This document shows, piece by piece, positions 41,855 to 53,491 of a stretch of DNA of 64,000 bases. The stretch is taken from contig ML978172.1 in NCBI GenBank assembly GCA_010015745.1, positions 186,001-250,000 on the forward strand, given 5' to 3'. Source of the DNA: Setomelanomma holmii. Its lineage: Eukaryota > Ascomycota > Dothideomycetes > Pleosporales > Phaeosphaeriaceae. The position numbers and the translations under genes were made by a program. Position 1 is the first letter of the stretch, and the number at the start of each line of letters is the position of its first letter. Under the pieces are notes generated by a model. It ran no database searches and was not told where the DNA came from. It was given only the letters and a program-made list of their open reading frames with translations.

Positions 41855-42693
41855 GGCTAGTCTTCAATAGGTGACTGATGATGGCGAAGAATGAGAGGAG
41901 GGCGACAGGTTATAAGCAACTATGTGAGAACAAACAAGCACGAAGATCTCGCAGGAAGGTTCCAGCTGATGGTACAGTAGCGTTCGGCGGGTGTTCGCAT
42001 GTATCGACAGCGTCAGTGTGCATTCGACAGCATGCCGAGAGCGTGGTGGACATATATACTTTGTACTTGTCGTCATCGAGACCTACCCATCAACCCTAAT
42101 CGCTCGTAGCCGAGCTGTCAAAATGCAAGTTCCCGTCGTCAGCGTGGTTCTTGTACCCCAAACCTTTCCTGTCTCGGTTGCGATGCATTACACATGCTAA
42201 CGATGCCGGATGCATCAACTCAACACGCCATATATGCTTCTCAAAACGTCCTGTGACAGTAAATATGACGATCATAGCGTGAGGGCGCATGCCGTTCGTC
42301 AGGCGGTATTGACGTGTTCATCCCAGAACAGTACTGTCGGATTGCTAACCGCCAGGTAGAGTTGCCACTGGTCCTACAACACAATCTATCGGCAACGAGG
42401 GCGCTAGTGGCGTAGGTATAATTTGCTACCTTGCTGTGCTTCAGCATGTATTGATTGGGCGGCGAGAGCGGTGAGCGAGGCTGGAGTACGACGGTAACCG
42501 TAGGACGAAGAACCGAAAGTAGGCTCAGAGGCTGTGCAACATCGACAGAGTGCGGTCGAAGACTACGAAAATCACCAACGGGTGTGCCGCTCAATGTTCG
42601 TACACGCGGTGAGAAGCTGCGTGACCAATGTGTGGCGTATATTGTGCGGCTCCAAATCGCCTGGGTATCATGACTTTTCTGACCGCGGGTTGA
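41855..42693. other. Intergenic, no gene seen
   Basis: About 840 bp. A minus frame (42241-42594) and several shorter ones have no recognisable sequence. It includes the promoter of the 41430-41854 gene. Confidence 0.45.
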
Positions 42694-43488
42694 TCACTCG
42701 ACCTCCATGACCTCGCCATTAGACTCCTGTGTTCTTGGTTGGTTTCGCAGCACCCCATTTACCCTTTGTTTCCCTTTCCCAGCTTGCTGAGGAGCTCGTG
42801 TCTTCTCTTCTTCTGCGCTCAGCAAAGAGCCTTCGATGCGTATAAATCCTTTCCCCTTTCCTCTTCCCTCTCTTGCGCCGTCGAAATTCTTGATTCTCAC
42901 TTTCAGGTCGCCATCAACTTTTGCTCCCTGGCCATCAACCCACCAGCCACCCTCGTCGCTCAGACGACCGTCCCAGCCCTTCTTCACCTTGCCCAATGTC
43001 TCCGAGTGCCAGTTCCAGTCACTGGGGAACTGGTCCTTTGTGATTGACACAGGAAAGGTATTGAAATGTGAGAGTGTTATGTGCGTGTGTGACTGATGCG
43101 TTATACGTCCTGAGATGTGTGCGCCGGTGCGCGGTCGCCAGACGAGAAAAGACGCGGTGGCCCACAGGAAGGGTGCGGTGTATTCATCGACATGTCGTAG
43201 TAGCAGCGGCTCGTTTTGCGACTTGCTTTCTTCCGACGGTTCGTGTCGCGACTTCGATTTCTTCGTTGAGTTTTGGGTAGATCTGGGCGGTCTATCGCTC
43301 AAGACGACATCCTCATAGGCCAACACTATTCCCCTCGCTGGAGCAAAGTATGAAAGCAGCAATGGTGAGAATGTCGAGGCACAGAGTGCTGGGAGAGGAT
43401 CGTTGAGAGAAGCAGGCGAAAGCGACACGTATTGCGATATACGCTCTACGTGAAGAAGCGAGTAATCTTCCTCAGCTATCGGCGCCAT
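42694..43488 (-). CDS. RPA43: RNA polymerase I subunit Rpa43
   Basis: 264 residues, single exon. YVSLSPASLNDPLPALCAST and FSPLLLSYFAPARGIVLAYE form the N-terminal (SHS2-type) part. FLVWRPRTGAHISGRITHQS, HTHITLSHFNTFPVSI form the OB-fold of Rpa43. A Lys/Arg/Ser-rich linker and a charged C-terminus surround them. Rpa43 with Rpa14 makes the stalk of Pol I and binds Rrn3 to start rRNA transcription. Length is shorter than yeast Rpa43 (326 residues) but within the range for filamentous fungi, as far as I recall. Confidence 0.85.
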   Translation of the reverse strand: MAPIAEEDYSLLHVERISQYVSLSPASLNDPLPALCASTFSPLLLSYFAPARGIVLAYEDVVLSDRPPRSTQNSTKKSKSRHEPSEESKSQNEPLLLRHVDEYTAPFLWATASFLVWRPRTGAHISGRITHQSHTHITLSHFNTFPVSITKDQFPSDWNWHSETLGKVKKGWDGRLSDEGGWWVDGQGAKVDGDLKVRIKNFDGAREGRGKGKGFIRIEGSLLSAEEEKTRAPQQAGKGKQRVNGVLRNQPRTQESNGEVMEVE

Positions 43489-43912
43489 CGTGAGTGCTGT
43501 AGGAGCGTTTTTGGGAATGTGACGGCGTATGCGATTGAGTCGTGTCGCATTGCAAGAAGCTCAGAGAAAAGTTGGAGATGTCGGTGATTGACAGCGAGAA
43601 CGCCGACGAATGTGGGGGCATGCCAAGGCTAGCTAGCGCCATTTCTGCAAGCAAGGCTCCGGCTACCCATCTGGTATCAGAAGTACTGGTCAAAGTGTAC
43701 AAGAAAGAAGTTAATCCTTCAGAAAGTTTGAATTGCAGGACTCAAGATTTCTTGCAAGATTTGATTGGACGCGTTTGCCGCTGCCGAAAAATGGGTATAA
43801 TTCTACAAGCTTCCGAATGTCTAGGCTGCGGTCTCCAGCCCAGCCGGCTTGTGGATGTCAACTATTTAGTTCAGTAGTTATGGTACACATGGCCAAGACT
43901 CTCAGGTGTCTT
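43489..43912. other. Intergenic between RPA43 and PRP43
   Basis: About 425 bp. A 111-codon plus-strand frame (43542-43877) shows no domain and is treated as chance. Confidence 0.45.
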
Positions 43913-46317
43913 TCATCTGCGACCCTTCTCAGCCTCCTTGCGTTGTAGCTTTTGAGTCACTCTCTGTAAAGCCTGTTTGATTTCTCCCTTCTTGAATTGA
44001 GATAGATCGTAGTAGTTTGGTGAGATGTCCTGCCCACAGTTAGCACATCATACACAGATATTGTGAGAGAGCTCAACATACTAGTAGCCACTCCGGCTTG
44101 ACCGATGTCACTGTGCGAATGTAGTTCTTGGTCGTGAGAACAAATTCGTTGTAGATGACCCACTCGCTGTCCTCAGCAAGCACAGTACTGGGATGCAGCA
44201 AGACGTTCTGCTCATCCTTGACGGTGATATATGACTTGCCAGTGCCTTCGCGCTTCGCAACCTGCATGAAGAATCCGGCCACAAGAGCACGCTGGATGTT
44301 CTCGTAGTACTTCTTATTCTCGAATGGTGTCGACATGAGCTCAAGCTCTTCACGCTCCATTATGCGCTTCAATTGGAGTCGGACGTTGTCTGCTTGTTGG
44401 AGCGCGCGATATGACAGGAAGTGGTCGTGACACCATTGCTTAGGGTTGGCCTGAGCCTCCTCACCCTTGAACGCATGGTAGACATTGAGCATCGTCAAGT
44501 GATCGCCTTTGGGATGAGCAAAAAGCTCCTTCATCTCGTCTGCTCGCTTGCGGTTGTTGGCGGGGCGAACAAAGATCTGAGGCACCGACAAGAGGGCGGT
44601 GAGCGACAGGATCTCGTTGGAGCAGTAGAACTCGGGAGAAGTGATCAGCATAACTGCGAGTGCCGGATCAAGAGGAAATTGTGACGCAAGTCCACCAAGC
44701 GTGGTCAACTCGCCTTCGTCGTCAAGACAAGCGAGGTAATTCAGCTCTTCTAACGCGCGCATCAAGGTCTCGGGCGCGGGCGGATCCATCAAATCGAAGT
44801 GCACTAGATCATCAACACCAAGTTTCTTCAGCTCGAGGACTGTGCTCGCCAAGTTCGACCGCAGGATCTCAGGGTATGTCTGCTCGATGAGCTCCTTCTT
44901 GAAGGCGGCCTCGGTATACAAGCGAAAGCATTTTCCTGGTCTTGTACGACCAGCACGACCAGCACGCTGTTGCGCAGAGGCTTTGGAGATGGGGGACACG
45001 AGGAGAGATTCGACACGAATTCGGGGGTTGTAGACCTTCTGCTTGCTGAAGCCAGGGTCCACCACGTAGACGATACCATCGATGGTAAGTGAGGTCTCAG
45101 CGATGTTGGTAGAGACGATACACTTTCGTCCTGGTCGGCCTCCAGGTGTTGATGGTGGTGGCGCGGGGTTAAAGATCTTCTGTTGCTGTGCAGGCGGCAG
45201 AGTTCCATATAGTGGGTACACGACCAACGGCCCAGCGCCTCCTTCTCTACTCAAGTCTTGCGCCTCGAGGTTGATCTTCCTGCATGCATCCTCAATTTCC
45301 TCCTCACCAGTCAAGAATAGCAAAATGTCGCCCTCTGGCTCAGTAGCGTGGATCTGCAATACTGTCCGCAGGGCAGCCTCGACGTAGTCTCGCTCGGGCG
45401 CAGGTGTATAGAAGACCTCGACAGGGTGCGTTCGCCCGGGTACGGCTAGCAGCGGTGCGTTGTGGAAGTACTTTTGGAATTTGGTGGCGTCGAGGGTGGC
45501 GCTCATGATGATGAGCTTCAGGTCTTTCCGCCTCAGCACAACCTCCTTCAGCAGACCCATCAAGATATCGGTCGCCAGCGTACGCTCGTGAGCCTCGTCG
45601 AGAATGATGGTGCTGTATCTTGTCAAGTTGTGGTCATTCATGGCCTCGCGCAACAACATTCCGTCGGTCATGTACTTGAGTATTGTGCTGGGGCTGGTCT
45701 TGTCCTCGAAACGAATGCTGTATCCGACTTCTTCGCCGAGCTCCACGTCCATCTCTTCGGCCACACGCTGCGCCACCGACATGGCTGCCACACGACGCGG
45801 CTGTGTACACGCGACCATCTTCGCATTCTGGTTGGGGAGGTCGTCGAAGAGGACGAACTGGGGAATCTGCGTCGTCTTTCCGGAACCCGTCTCACCAACG
45901 AAGACGAGGATCTGCGACTCCTGGTAGAGCTTGAGGAATTCGTCTCTGTTGTGTATTAGCGATGCGCATATTACACCAATCCTGCCAAACATACCTCTGT
46001 TGATGCACAGGCAGGTCTCTCCGCTTCTTGAGGATGCTCATGTAGTTCTTCGACAGCGGTCGGCCGGTGAAAGGGTTGTTGGGCCCGTCCTCGGCGCGCT
46101 GTGCCTGTTTGGAGGTGGTGGCATGGCGCTTGAAGTCGTCGAGGGCGTTGCTGCTGCCGTACTCGCTCTTGATGGCGGGCTTCTCGTCGTTCCAATGCGC
46201 CAGATACGGATTGCTTGCTGCGTCCATCTTGCCGCCCCCGTTCGCCTCAACCTTGACGCGCTTGACGCTCGCGCTCTCGTCGTCGTTGTGCTCGCGCTTG
46301 ATGGTCATGTCGGGCAT
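43913..46317 (-). CDS. PRP43: DEAH-box RNA helicase Prp43
   Basis: Three exons (46317-45995, 45945-44082, 44029-43913; GTATGT donors) give 767 residues, the same length as yeast Prp43. Motif I is VGETGSGKTTQIPQ, motif II ILDEAHERT, motif III MSATLDA, motif V STNIAETSLTIDGI and motif VI QQRAGRAGRTRPG. The ratchet and OB-fold regions (PEFYCSNEILSLTALLSVPQ, NVLLHPSTVL, EWVIYNEFVLTTKNYIRTVT) are intact, and the tail ends QALQRVTQKLQRKEAEKGRR. It dismantles the spliceosome lariat complex and acts in both ribosomal subunit pathways. The start MPDMTIKREHND was chosen as the first ATG after the last upstream stops; the N-terminus is Lys/Glu-rich. Divergent from PRMT5. Confidence 0.96.
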
Positions 46318-46666
46318 AGTCGTGGTGGTGGTGACGGCAGCGTTGCTTCTCGAAAAAGTTATGCGCTCGGCTGGACTAGCTCCACTTGCCGGCGCAGCGC
46401 GAATCATTACACCGCACCGCTGAAGGGAGAGGAGCAATATCCAGGCACCACAATGTAGCCGATACCATTCACCACCGCTGGTGGTTCTTGCCTTACATTT
46501 CTCCTCTTCCGTGCGATCCTGGCACGTATACAACCTGGAGGACTCCTTGACAGGCACTGCCACTGTCAGAACGACCCCGCGGGCAGCCTCACATCACGAA
46601 CTTTTTGCGGCACGCGCATTCCCCGCAACACCACTTTGAAGCCTCCCGGGCCTTCCACAGGACGCC
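46318..46666. promoter_or_regulatory. Divergent promoter of PRP43 and PRMT5
   Basis: 349 bp between the two start codons. No specific motif recognised; function by position. Confidence 0.4.
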
Positions 46667-49182
46667 ATGTCATATTCAGACGGCATGGAGGGCAGCGCGC
46701 CCATCTTCTATATTGGCCACCACGAGACCAAGCGAGGATTGGATGTGTCACCAGAGCTCATCCAGCATGCACAAGACCTTGGAGTAGGAAGAGAGAGCGA
46801 CACGTACAGAAGGACTTGATGCTGACTATGATCCAGTATGACATGTTGACCAGCCCAATAACCAACGATCACTTCCATACTCGCGTGTTGAGCCTTCTGA
46901 ACTCCTACACGCAGACGCTTGCGGACCCCTCGCAATCCCAGCCGCTGCCCTTGATTCCTGCGCTCGACCACCCCGACACGCCGCTCGGTCCAAGCGACAC
47001 CATAAGCCAGTTGGTGACATTCACAAGTTCCTGGGTTGATCTTTCCTCTCCTGACCCGGTCATCGCCCATCTCTCGCGACAGGTTTTCCACCTGGAGATC
47101 GCATATGCTGCATTTTGTGGAGCCACCACGGTCGTTGTCCCTGGCCCCCACCTATCGCACGGTCAAAATGGTATCTCGCAGTTCGCCCGAGCGATCCAGG
47201 AAGCGCTTGCTACGGGCTCGTACGTGCAGCTGCATGTGCAACTACCCATGGATGGGACGAAGGCATTGACCAGGGACGATGATCTGGGAGATCTCGCGCG
47301 CTTCGCTAGACCAGAATACGAATCACATAGCGAAGCCAATGTGACCATCCCTTGGAGCTCATGGGAGGCTTGGAACACAATCAGGACCATCTGTAAATAC
47401 AACAATCGACTTTCTGTTGCTCTCGACCTCCCTCGCAAGCTTCCGTCTCTCGCACTGCAGTCAAGATGGTATTCCGAACCCATTCGTCTGCTCAATCTAC
47501 CAGCTTCTTCCTTCCTCATCAATGCGCGCCAGTCTTTTGTGCTCTCCAAGGCTCATCAGGCGTTCGTCTTTAGATGCGCCCGCTTGCGAAGCTCGCCATG
47601 GCTTCTCATCGCTAACATTGGCCCGTTACCTGGTATCGACGACCCAGATATGATCATGTCCTACTCGACGGGCCATATATCGCCCAATGCTGCGGAGGAT
47701 GCTCCGAGTCCAGGTTCATCTGATACACCGGCGCCCACTCCTGCAGAAGCAGCTCAACTGGCAAAGAAAATTGGCAAGAAAATCAGCAGTAGTAGCAATG
47801 ATCCAACACCGCATCTGAGCTATTTGCGATACATACAGCGCAATCAGCCACCAAAGAGTCAACTAGAGCGATTTGGTAGTGGCTTTCAAGACTACCTGCA
47901 AAGCCCGCTGCAGCCCTTGACCGATAACTTGGAGTCTATCACATACGAAGTTTTCGAGAAGGATCCTATCAAGTATGCGTGGTACGAGCGAGCTATCGCT
48001 CAGGCGCTGGGTGACTGGCATCAGCAAAAGAGGTCTACGAGCTCCGGTGATGGTGTTGTTGTCATTGCTGTGGTAGGTTCTGGTCGTGGTCCCCTGGTCA
48101 CGCGCGCACTCAATGCGAGCGCGAGTAGTGGCGTGCCTGTCCGGGTCTACGCAATCGAGAAGAACCCCAACGCATATGTGCTTCTGCAGCGACACAACGT
48201 TGAGACCTGGGGCGGACGAGTCACTGTCGTCAAGACTGATATGCGTGCCTGGAATGGTCCGACCTTGGCCGATGGCAGTTTCGGCAAAGTCGACATCCTA
48301 GTCAGTGAGCTACTTGGATCTTTCGCCGATAATGAGTTGTCACCAGAATGTCTCGATGGCGTGCAGCATGTTCTCAATCCAGACCACGGCATCTCGATAC
48401 CTGCTAGCTACACAGCGCATTTCACTCCGATATCGACTCCGAGGCTTTGGTCTGATTTGTACAGCCGGAGTACCAGTGTAGATTCCAACGCCTTTGACAT
48501 CCCTTGGGTCGTCATGTTGTCACAGTTTGACTACCTCTCGACCGAGAGCAAGGAGTCTGTAGCTACTCAGCAGCTCAGCAATGGCACAAAGATGACGAAC
48601 TTCAACCTCGAACCGCCACTTGCTCCGATCGTCCACACAGCTTGGGAGTTCTCGCATCCTCTGCCGCCAGCTGTGCTTGCTCAAGCATCGTTGCGAAGAG
48701 GTGGATCCGCTGTTGGTGGTGGAGGAGGCTTTGTTGGCGGCGATGGCGCCAACGAGCACAACTACCGAGATTGTCGCATCACGTTCCCAATTCAAGAGCA
48801 GAGCGTATGTCATGGTCTTGGAGGCTACTTTGAGACTGTGCTGTACAGTGGATCGCAAGGTCCGGTCGAGCTGAGCACGAACCCAGTCACCATGGAAGCG
48901 AAAAGCAAGGATATGATCTCCTGGTTTCCCATATTCTTTCCTCTCAAGGTAAGTCCAAATAATTCAGGATCGATGGCTGTCTCATGCTAATCGTCCTCTC
49001 AGAATCCCATCCAACTTCCTGCAAGATCCGAGGTCGAGGTCAGCTTCTGGAGGCAAACGGATGATCGTAAGGTGTGGTATGAGTGGCTTGTTGAGAGTTT
49101 CATTACCATTCCGGGTGGGCGAAGAGTGCGTCTGAGCATCTCGGACTTGCACTCCAGCAAGAGCAATGGCTGCATGATGTGA
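46667..49182 (+). CDS. PRMT5: Protein arginine methyltransferase 5 (Skb1/Hsl7)
   Basis: Three exons (46667-46783, 46837-48948, 49003-49182) give 802 residues. Exon 1 is MSYSDGMEGSAPIFYIGHHE plus TKRGLDVSPELIQHAQDLG. The TIM barrel follows (YDMLTSPITNDHFHTRVLSL). The methyltransferase part has YEVFEKDPIKYAWYERAI (the Phe that sets symmetric dimethylation), VVIAVVGSGRGPLVTRALNA (SAM motif I, about residue 446) and VSELLGSFADNELSPECLDG (double-E loop, about 528). The beta-barrel ends VWYEWLVESFITIPGGRRVR. It makes symmetric dimethyl-arginine on histones and Sm proteins. One donor (GTAGGA, intron 1) is less usual. A Gly-rich loop (GGSAVGGGGGFVGGDG) in the barrel is long. Confidence 0.94.
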
Positions 49183-49419
49183 ATGTGTATGCGGTTACTT
49201 GGTTGGGTTTCCCGACCAGCTTCAAGCTCGCATTTCGATGATGTTTCCATCTCATCTTGACCTTTCTCGATACCACTTTCCCATCATAGACAAAAGTTAC
49301 CATTTCTTTCTCGTGCAGTGTGCACGGGCCTCTGACCTCCGAGAACTCCGCAATATGCCATGCATCATCTCCAACTTCCCCACCACGCCACATCTACACC
49401 CACACCTCGCACGATCACA

Positions 49420-49869
49420 ATGCCTCCCTTCTGGACAGTAGGAACCCTCTTTGGCGCATCGAGCGTCATGCTCGGCGCCTTCGGCGCCCACGGCCTCAAA
49501 AAGCGCATCGCAGACCCAGCACGCATCGTCAACTGGAGTACCGCAGCACAATACCAAGTCAGTAACCTCAATTTCCTGTTCATGCTGTAATAATCCAAGT
49601 GTGTGTGTGATCAATTGCTAACCATCATCGACTTGTAGCTCATCCACTCCGCCGTCCTGACCTTTGCCTCCGTCGTCGCACCGCAGAACACGCTCGCAAT
49701 GGGTCTCTTCACAGCAGGCATGACTATGTTCTCGGGCTCGATATATCTGCTTGTGCTGGATCCGCAGCGGTTCAAGTTCTTGGGGCCGGTAACGCCGTTG
49801 GGTGGGTTGTGTTTGATTGGAGGTTGGGTGGCGCTGGCGGCGAGGGGAAAGCCGGTGCTGGGGAAGTAG
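49420..49869 (+). CDS. TMEM256/DUF423 family membrane protein
   Basis: Two exons (49420-49557 and 49639-49869) give 122 residues. MPPFWTVGTLFGASSVMLGA is followed by FGAHGLKKRIADPARIVNWS and TAAQYQLIHSAVLTFASVVA, then MGLFTAGMTMFSGSIYLLVL and VTPLGGLCLIGGWVALAARG. These are the hallmarks of the small four-helix DUF423/TMEM256 (bacterial YgdD) family: GAFGAHGL, the Q-H-x(2)-L region and TPxGG. Probably in an inner membrane; function unknown even in well-studied organisms. Confidence 0.88.
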
Positions 49870-50644
49870 AAATGAGGTAGACGTGGTCGTAGATGTATAC
49901 AAAGTGTATGAAGCAGTGGATTGACGGGGTGGTATGATATCTGTATGATGACTGAAGGGCAGATTTGACGCACAAGGCTGGTGTGCGAGAGCTCCTGTCG
50001 GCTAGTCTCCACTCTACAATGGTCTTTTCGAGCTTGCCACCCTCAATCTCTTTTCATGCAACAAAATCTGTTCCGACCCATATCAAAGATTGCTATTTGG
50101 TGCGCGATCAATGCTTCTCGATCCGAGGGACTGATTTGGAGAGGCATTAACGGACTTAGCATCAGATCACACGACAATCTTCAGCGGAAAAGATGTGGAA
50201 AAGAGCAGTATCCACGGCTCGGAACGTATTGACCGGAAGACCTGACGGTCGCACTTGCTCTCGCCATACAGGAAAGGTACGGCGGCTGAACTACGGCTTC
50301 GTGCTGGTAGCTGTTCAACACATGGATTCGGCGGATTTAGTCGGAGATTGGACGTCATTCGTTCCTGAGCATCGGTTATCGAGGGAGCTAATGCAACTGG
50401 ATGACCCGACATATGCAGAGACTACCCGAAAAACCACCGATGCTTCTACATCACGTACAGAATGAATGTCCTGGCCTGGAAAAAGATGAAGTATAAGTAG
50501 CTGCAGGAGGATCTCTCAATGCGCTCCATCTTCAATCGAGTCTTCAATTCCAGCATTTTGCTTCCAGGTCTCTTGTCAGCCAGACCCAATATTTCTCAAG
50601 TTTACCCTTGACTACGATCGCCTTTTAGTACTTCAGCATCCGAA
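49870..50644. other. Intergenic, no gene seen
   Basis: 775 bp. Frames of 60-130 codons on the two strands overlap and lack motifs. The last 150 bp are the likely promoter and leader of the aldo-keto reductase. Confidence 0.5.
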
Positions 50645-51739
50645 ATGGTCAAGAAACTTCCATTCCAGGGCATTCAGGTCCCGGTTCCTGGCTTCGGTGC
50701 CATGGGTTTGAGTTTTGGTTTGGGCAGCAACTTGACCCTCGAACAAGCGGAGCCAGTCTTGCTCAAGGCGATCGAACTCGGCTGCACGTTCTGGGATACT
50801 GCCGTCGTGTATCAAGCTGGTGTGAACGAGAAATGGCTTGGTGACTTTTTGCAGGAAGCACAATGTTCGGGACAAGGTGTTCAGTAAGTCTCGCAGATCC
50901 TCGACTTACGGAGATGTACTCACCACGTGTCACAGTTGCATCCAAGTGCGGCTTCAACTGTATCAACGGCGATGGAAAGGTGACAAACTCTGCTTCCCAT
51001 ATCAAAGAGTACGTCGAGGGCACAATCGTACGCCTCGGTTTCACGCCCGATCTGTACTATCTCCACCGCATCGACCCCAACACGCCACTTGAAGAGTCCA
51101 TCCCTGCTCTTGACGAAATCCGCAAGGCCGGAAAGACAAAGTATATCGGCCTGAGCGAGTGTTCCGCAAAGACGCTCCGTAAAGCAAATTCAAGTAAGTC
51201 CCACCCTTAAAATGACCCTATCACGAATAAATGCTAAAAGCCTAACAGTCGCCCACATCGACGCCGTCCAAGCCGAATACTCGGCATTTGAAAGCCTCCA
51301 CAAAACCGACGGCCTCATCGACACCGCCAAGGAACTCAACGTCGCGTACATTGCCTGCTCACCCCTCCGCCACGGCTGGCTCGTCGACAACCTCGACTAC
51401 TCGTCTCCTGACGACTTCGCGCCCGACGATTTCCGGCGCTCTGTCCCGAAATTTCAAGGCGAAAACTTTTACAAGAACAAAGCAATTGTTGAGGAGGTGA
51501 AGAAGCTGGCGAAGCGCAAAGGGTGCACGACGCCGCAGATTGCTCTCGCGTGGGTGGCGAGTCAGGGATTGATTCCTATCCCGGGGACGACCAAGGAGAG
51601 CAGGTTGGTGGGGAACTGGGGAAGCAGTGACGTGGAAATGAGCGAGGAGGAGAAGGGCGAGATGAGGAAAATTATTGATGCGGCGAAACTGCATGGGAAC
51701 AGGTATGCGCCGGCGCAGCAGGCTATGGTCGGGCATTAG
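50645..51739 (+). pseudogene. Aldo-keto reductase gene with an apparent frameshift
   Basis: MVKKLPFQGIQVPVPGFGAM opens a typical AKR. The catalytic Asp51 and Tyr56 (FWDTAVVYQAG) are present; the Lys is in VASKCGFN and the His in YLHRID, and VASQGLIPIPGTTKESRLVG is the NADPH-binding region. Exons: 50645-50885, then from about 50938, with the last exon starting near 51249 and ending at 51739. Within exon 1, after GVNEKWLGDFL the homology continues as RKHNVRDKVF in another frame (about 50850-50856), so there is one extra base. A 14-base intron is not credible. Either the locus has lost function or the base is an assembly error; the rest is intact, which favours recent loss or error. Confidence 0.7.
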
Positions 51740-52374
51740 AGCGCTGAGATTCACGTTTTGACGATGAAGATGTGATTAAGTTATGAAAATCAAAATTGCA
51801 CGGCCTAATATGATATTCCCAATCGCCATACTCGGATACGAGATTGTCAAAAGTATAATCAAGCTTTAAGGCGTTGTGTATGCCGTACGACGTTGTCCGA
51901 TGTTCCGTGACTTCGTCAGCTTATTTCAATTGCTTGGACCCAACGCTGATTGACGTTTATAGAATTGGACGAATTAGTATATCATGCTCCAGTTGCCGTG
52001 GGAATCGCATTCGGCAGAAAGCATCCAATATATTAATGAAGCAATATCAATATGCGAGAATACTTCCTGTAAAAGACTGTGATCACTAAGCACTTCGCAC
52101 CTTAGGATTCATCGACCATTGTGCTTCGAAGTTGTTTGTGAGAACCGATGGAAGGGCGGTTGAGGGTAACTCGTCGCTGCGTCTTTTGGGCGAGATACAT
52201 CATGCCCTACTTTTCGCGGACCGGAGGCATCTGCGCCGCATACCATAGCCTCTTTGCATTCCTCCCTCACAGCCTATCTTTCGTGCCCACGTCAGCCAGG
52301 CGCACAACTGTGTGGGGTGTCGTGTCACATGTGCCAGGATGTTCATGCATCTCTCGTTCAAGCAGCAATGATAC
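51740..52374. other. Intergenic, no gene seen
   Basis: About 635 bp. AT-rich around 51780-52080. No recognisable coding or repeat feature before the duplicated NLR flank begins near 52375. Confidence 0.45.
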
Positions 52375-52685
52375 GATGTTGTTACAGTACCTTGCAAAAC
52401 CGCCCTCACCCTTTGCGCAAGCGACGATTCTGCAAAACCCCTGTCGACCTAGGATACCCCTTGCTAGTCTTGGCCAATGGCAAATTGCCGAGATCCTCTA
52501 GCTCGAAGCGAGCTGGCTTGTAATCACGCAGTGGTTTTGTCTGTAAAACAGGTCTAATGCAATGCTAAAGTAATAAGCTTAATAACTATACAATACAAGG
52601 TACACTATGTTGCAAGTCACTAGTTGTGCCTTTCGCCTTCTCTTAGCAGCATGTCCTCAAGGGTACACTCTACATCAACGTCCGC
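52375..52685 (-). repeat. Duplicated 3' flank of the NLR gene (inverted copy)
   Basis: Read on the minus strand, this matches the plus-strand sequence after the NLR stop (61854-62095) in order. Shared blocks include CAAGGGGTA and GCGCAAAGGGTGAGGGCGGT followed by TTTGCAAGGTACTGTA. The copy therefore includes non-coding sequence and not only the gene. Confidence 0.7.
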
Positions 52686-53083
52686 TCACTCTACTTCCCA
52701 CTCTTCTAGAATTATCAAAGATGACACAAGATCGGGGTGACCGGCTTTTAGCACTTGCTGACGCTGCTGTAAACACTGCTTCATCAAGGCTATATAGCGT
52801 CTGCACTCCGACCTTGTGCGTTCCACGTGAAGGCCAGATTGGCCATGCTGGTCAGCGTGTCGGGATGGTCCGCTCCCAGCTTCTCCTTGCGAGTCTCCAT
52901 CACTTGCACCTCCAGCTCTTCAGCTGCATCCCACCGCCCTTGCTTCCGGTATGTCGATGCCAGGTTGGCCATGCAGGTCAGCGTGTCTGGATGATCCACT
53001 CCTAGCTTCTTCTTGAAAGTCTCCATCACTTGCACCTCCAGCTCTTCTGCTGCATCCCACCGCCCTTGCTTCCGGTATATCCA
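52686..53083 (-). pseudogene. C-terminal TPR fragment of an NLR, inverted partial copy
   Basis: Minus-strand frame: KQGRWDAAEELEVQVMETFK, KKLGVDHPDTLTCMANLAST, YRKQ, GRWDAAEELEVQVMETRKEK, LGADHPDTLTSMANLAFTWN, AQGRSADA, then (after a 2-base TA insertion that shifts the frame) LMKQCLQQRQQVLKAGHPDL and LEEWEVE with a TGA at 52686-52688. This equals the C-terminus of the NLR at 58393-61853. The N-terminal part is cut by the hAT end at 53084. Two full 42-residue TPR units remain. Confidence 0.85.
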
Positions 53084-53102
53084 CAGTTGTCAACAATCAA
53101 AT

Positions 53103-53166
53103 TGTAAGCCAAAAAGCGACGATGATATTCTGGAGATGAATAAACTTGTATATGGAGTTGCTTACA
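53103..53166 (-). repeat. 3' LTR of the TRIM-like element
   Basis: 64 bp, TGTAAGC ... GCTTACA ends; direct copy of 53428-53491. Confidence 0.85.
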
Positions 53167-53427
53167 CACCTCCCTTAGCTTCTGGAGATAGAAGCTAAAG
53201 GTAGCTTTCAGCTGAAAATAGCCAGTGCCCTGTGTATGTTTTGTGCAGGCTGTTTATCTGGACATAAATGAATAGTCATTTTTGTTACCAAGGCAGGACT
53301 TGTGAAGAGGCTGGTGGTGCGTCACCATGTTCAAATGCATGAACTTTTTGCTTAAGGTGCCTCACCTTGTCTTGCGTCCATGCCAAGGCTGCTTAAGTTT
53401 CTGAGACGGAACATCCGGGCTCATAAC

Positions 53428-53491
53428 TGTAAGCCAAAAAGCGACAATGATATTCTGGACATGAATAAACTTGTATATGGAGCTGCTTACA
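53428..53491 (-). repeat. 5' LTR of the TRIM-like element
   Basis: 64 bp. The primer binding site complement CGGGCTCATAAC (53416-53427) adjoins its inner edge. Confidence 0.85.

Larger units (their letters stand above)
53103..53491 (-). mobile_element. TRIM-like miniature LTR element, complete with target duplication
   Basis: Two 64-bp direct repeats (53103-53166 and 53428-53491) differ at only three positions by eye. Each begins TGTAAGC and ends GCTTACA. CAAAT flanks the whole unit on both sides (53098-53102 and 53492-53496), a 5-bp duplication as made by LTR-element integrase. On the minus strand the 5' LTR is followed at once by GTTATGAGCCCGG, the primer binding site seen also beside the copia at 13985. 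The 3' LTR is preceded by a purine run CTAAGGGAGGTG (53178-53167), a polypurine tract. The 261-bp interior has no ORF. It must be mobilised by enzymes of a copia relative. Confidence 0.85.

Noticed and set aside
43542..43877. A 111-codon ORF between RPA43 and PRP43
   Set aside because: No domain or signal; it lies where a promoter is expected and is short enough to be chance.
50835..50856. A 14-base intron (GTGACTTTTTGCAG) that would restore the aldo-keto reductase frame
   Set aside because: Far too short for a fungal intron and its removal would not restore the correct frame; a frameshift is the simpler reading.
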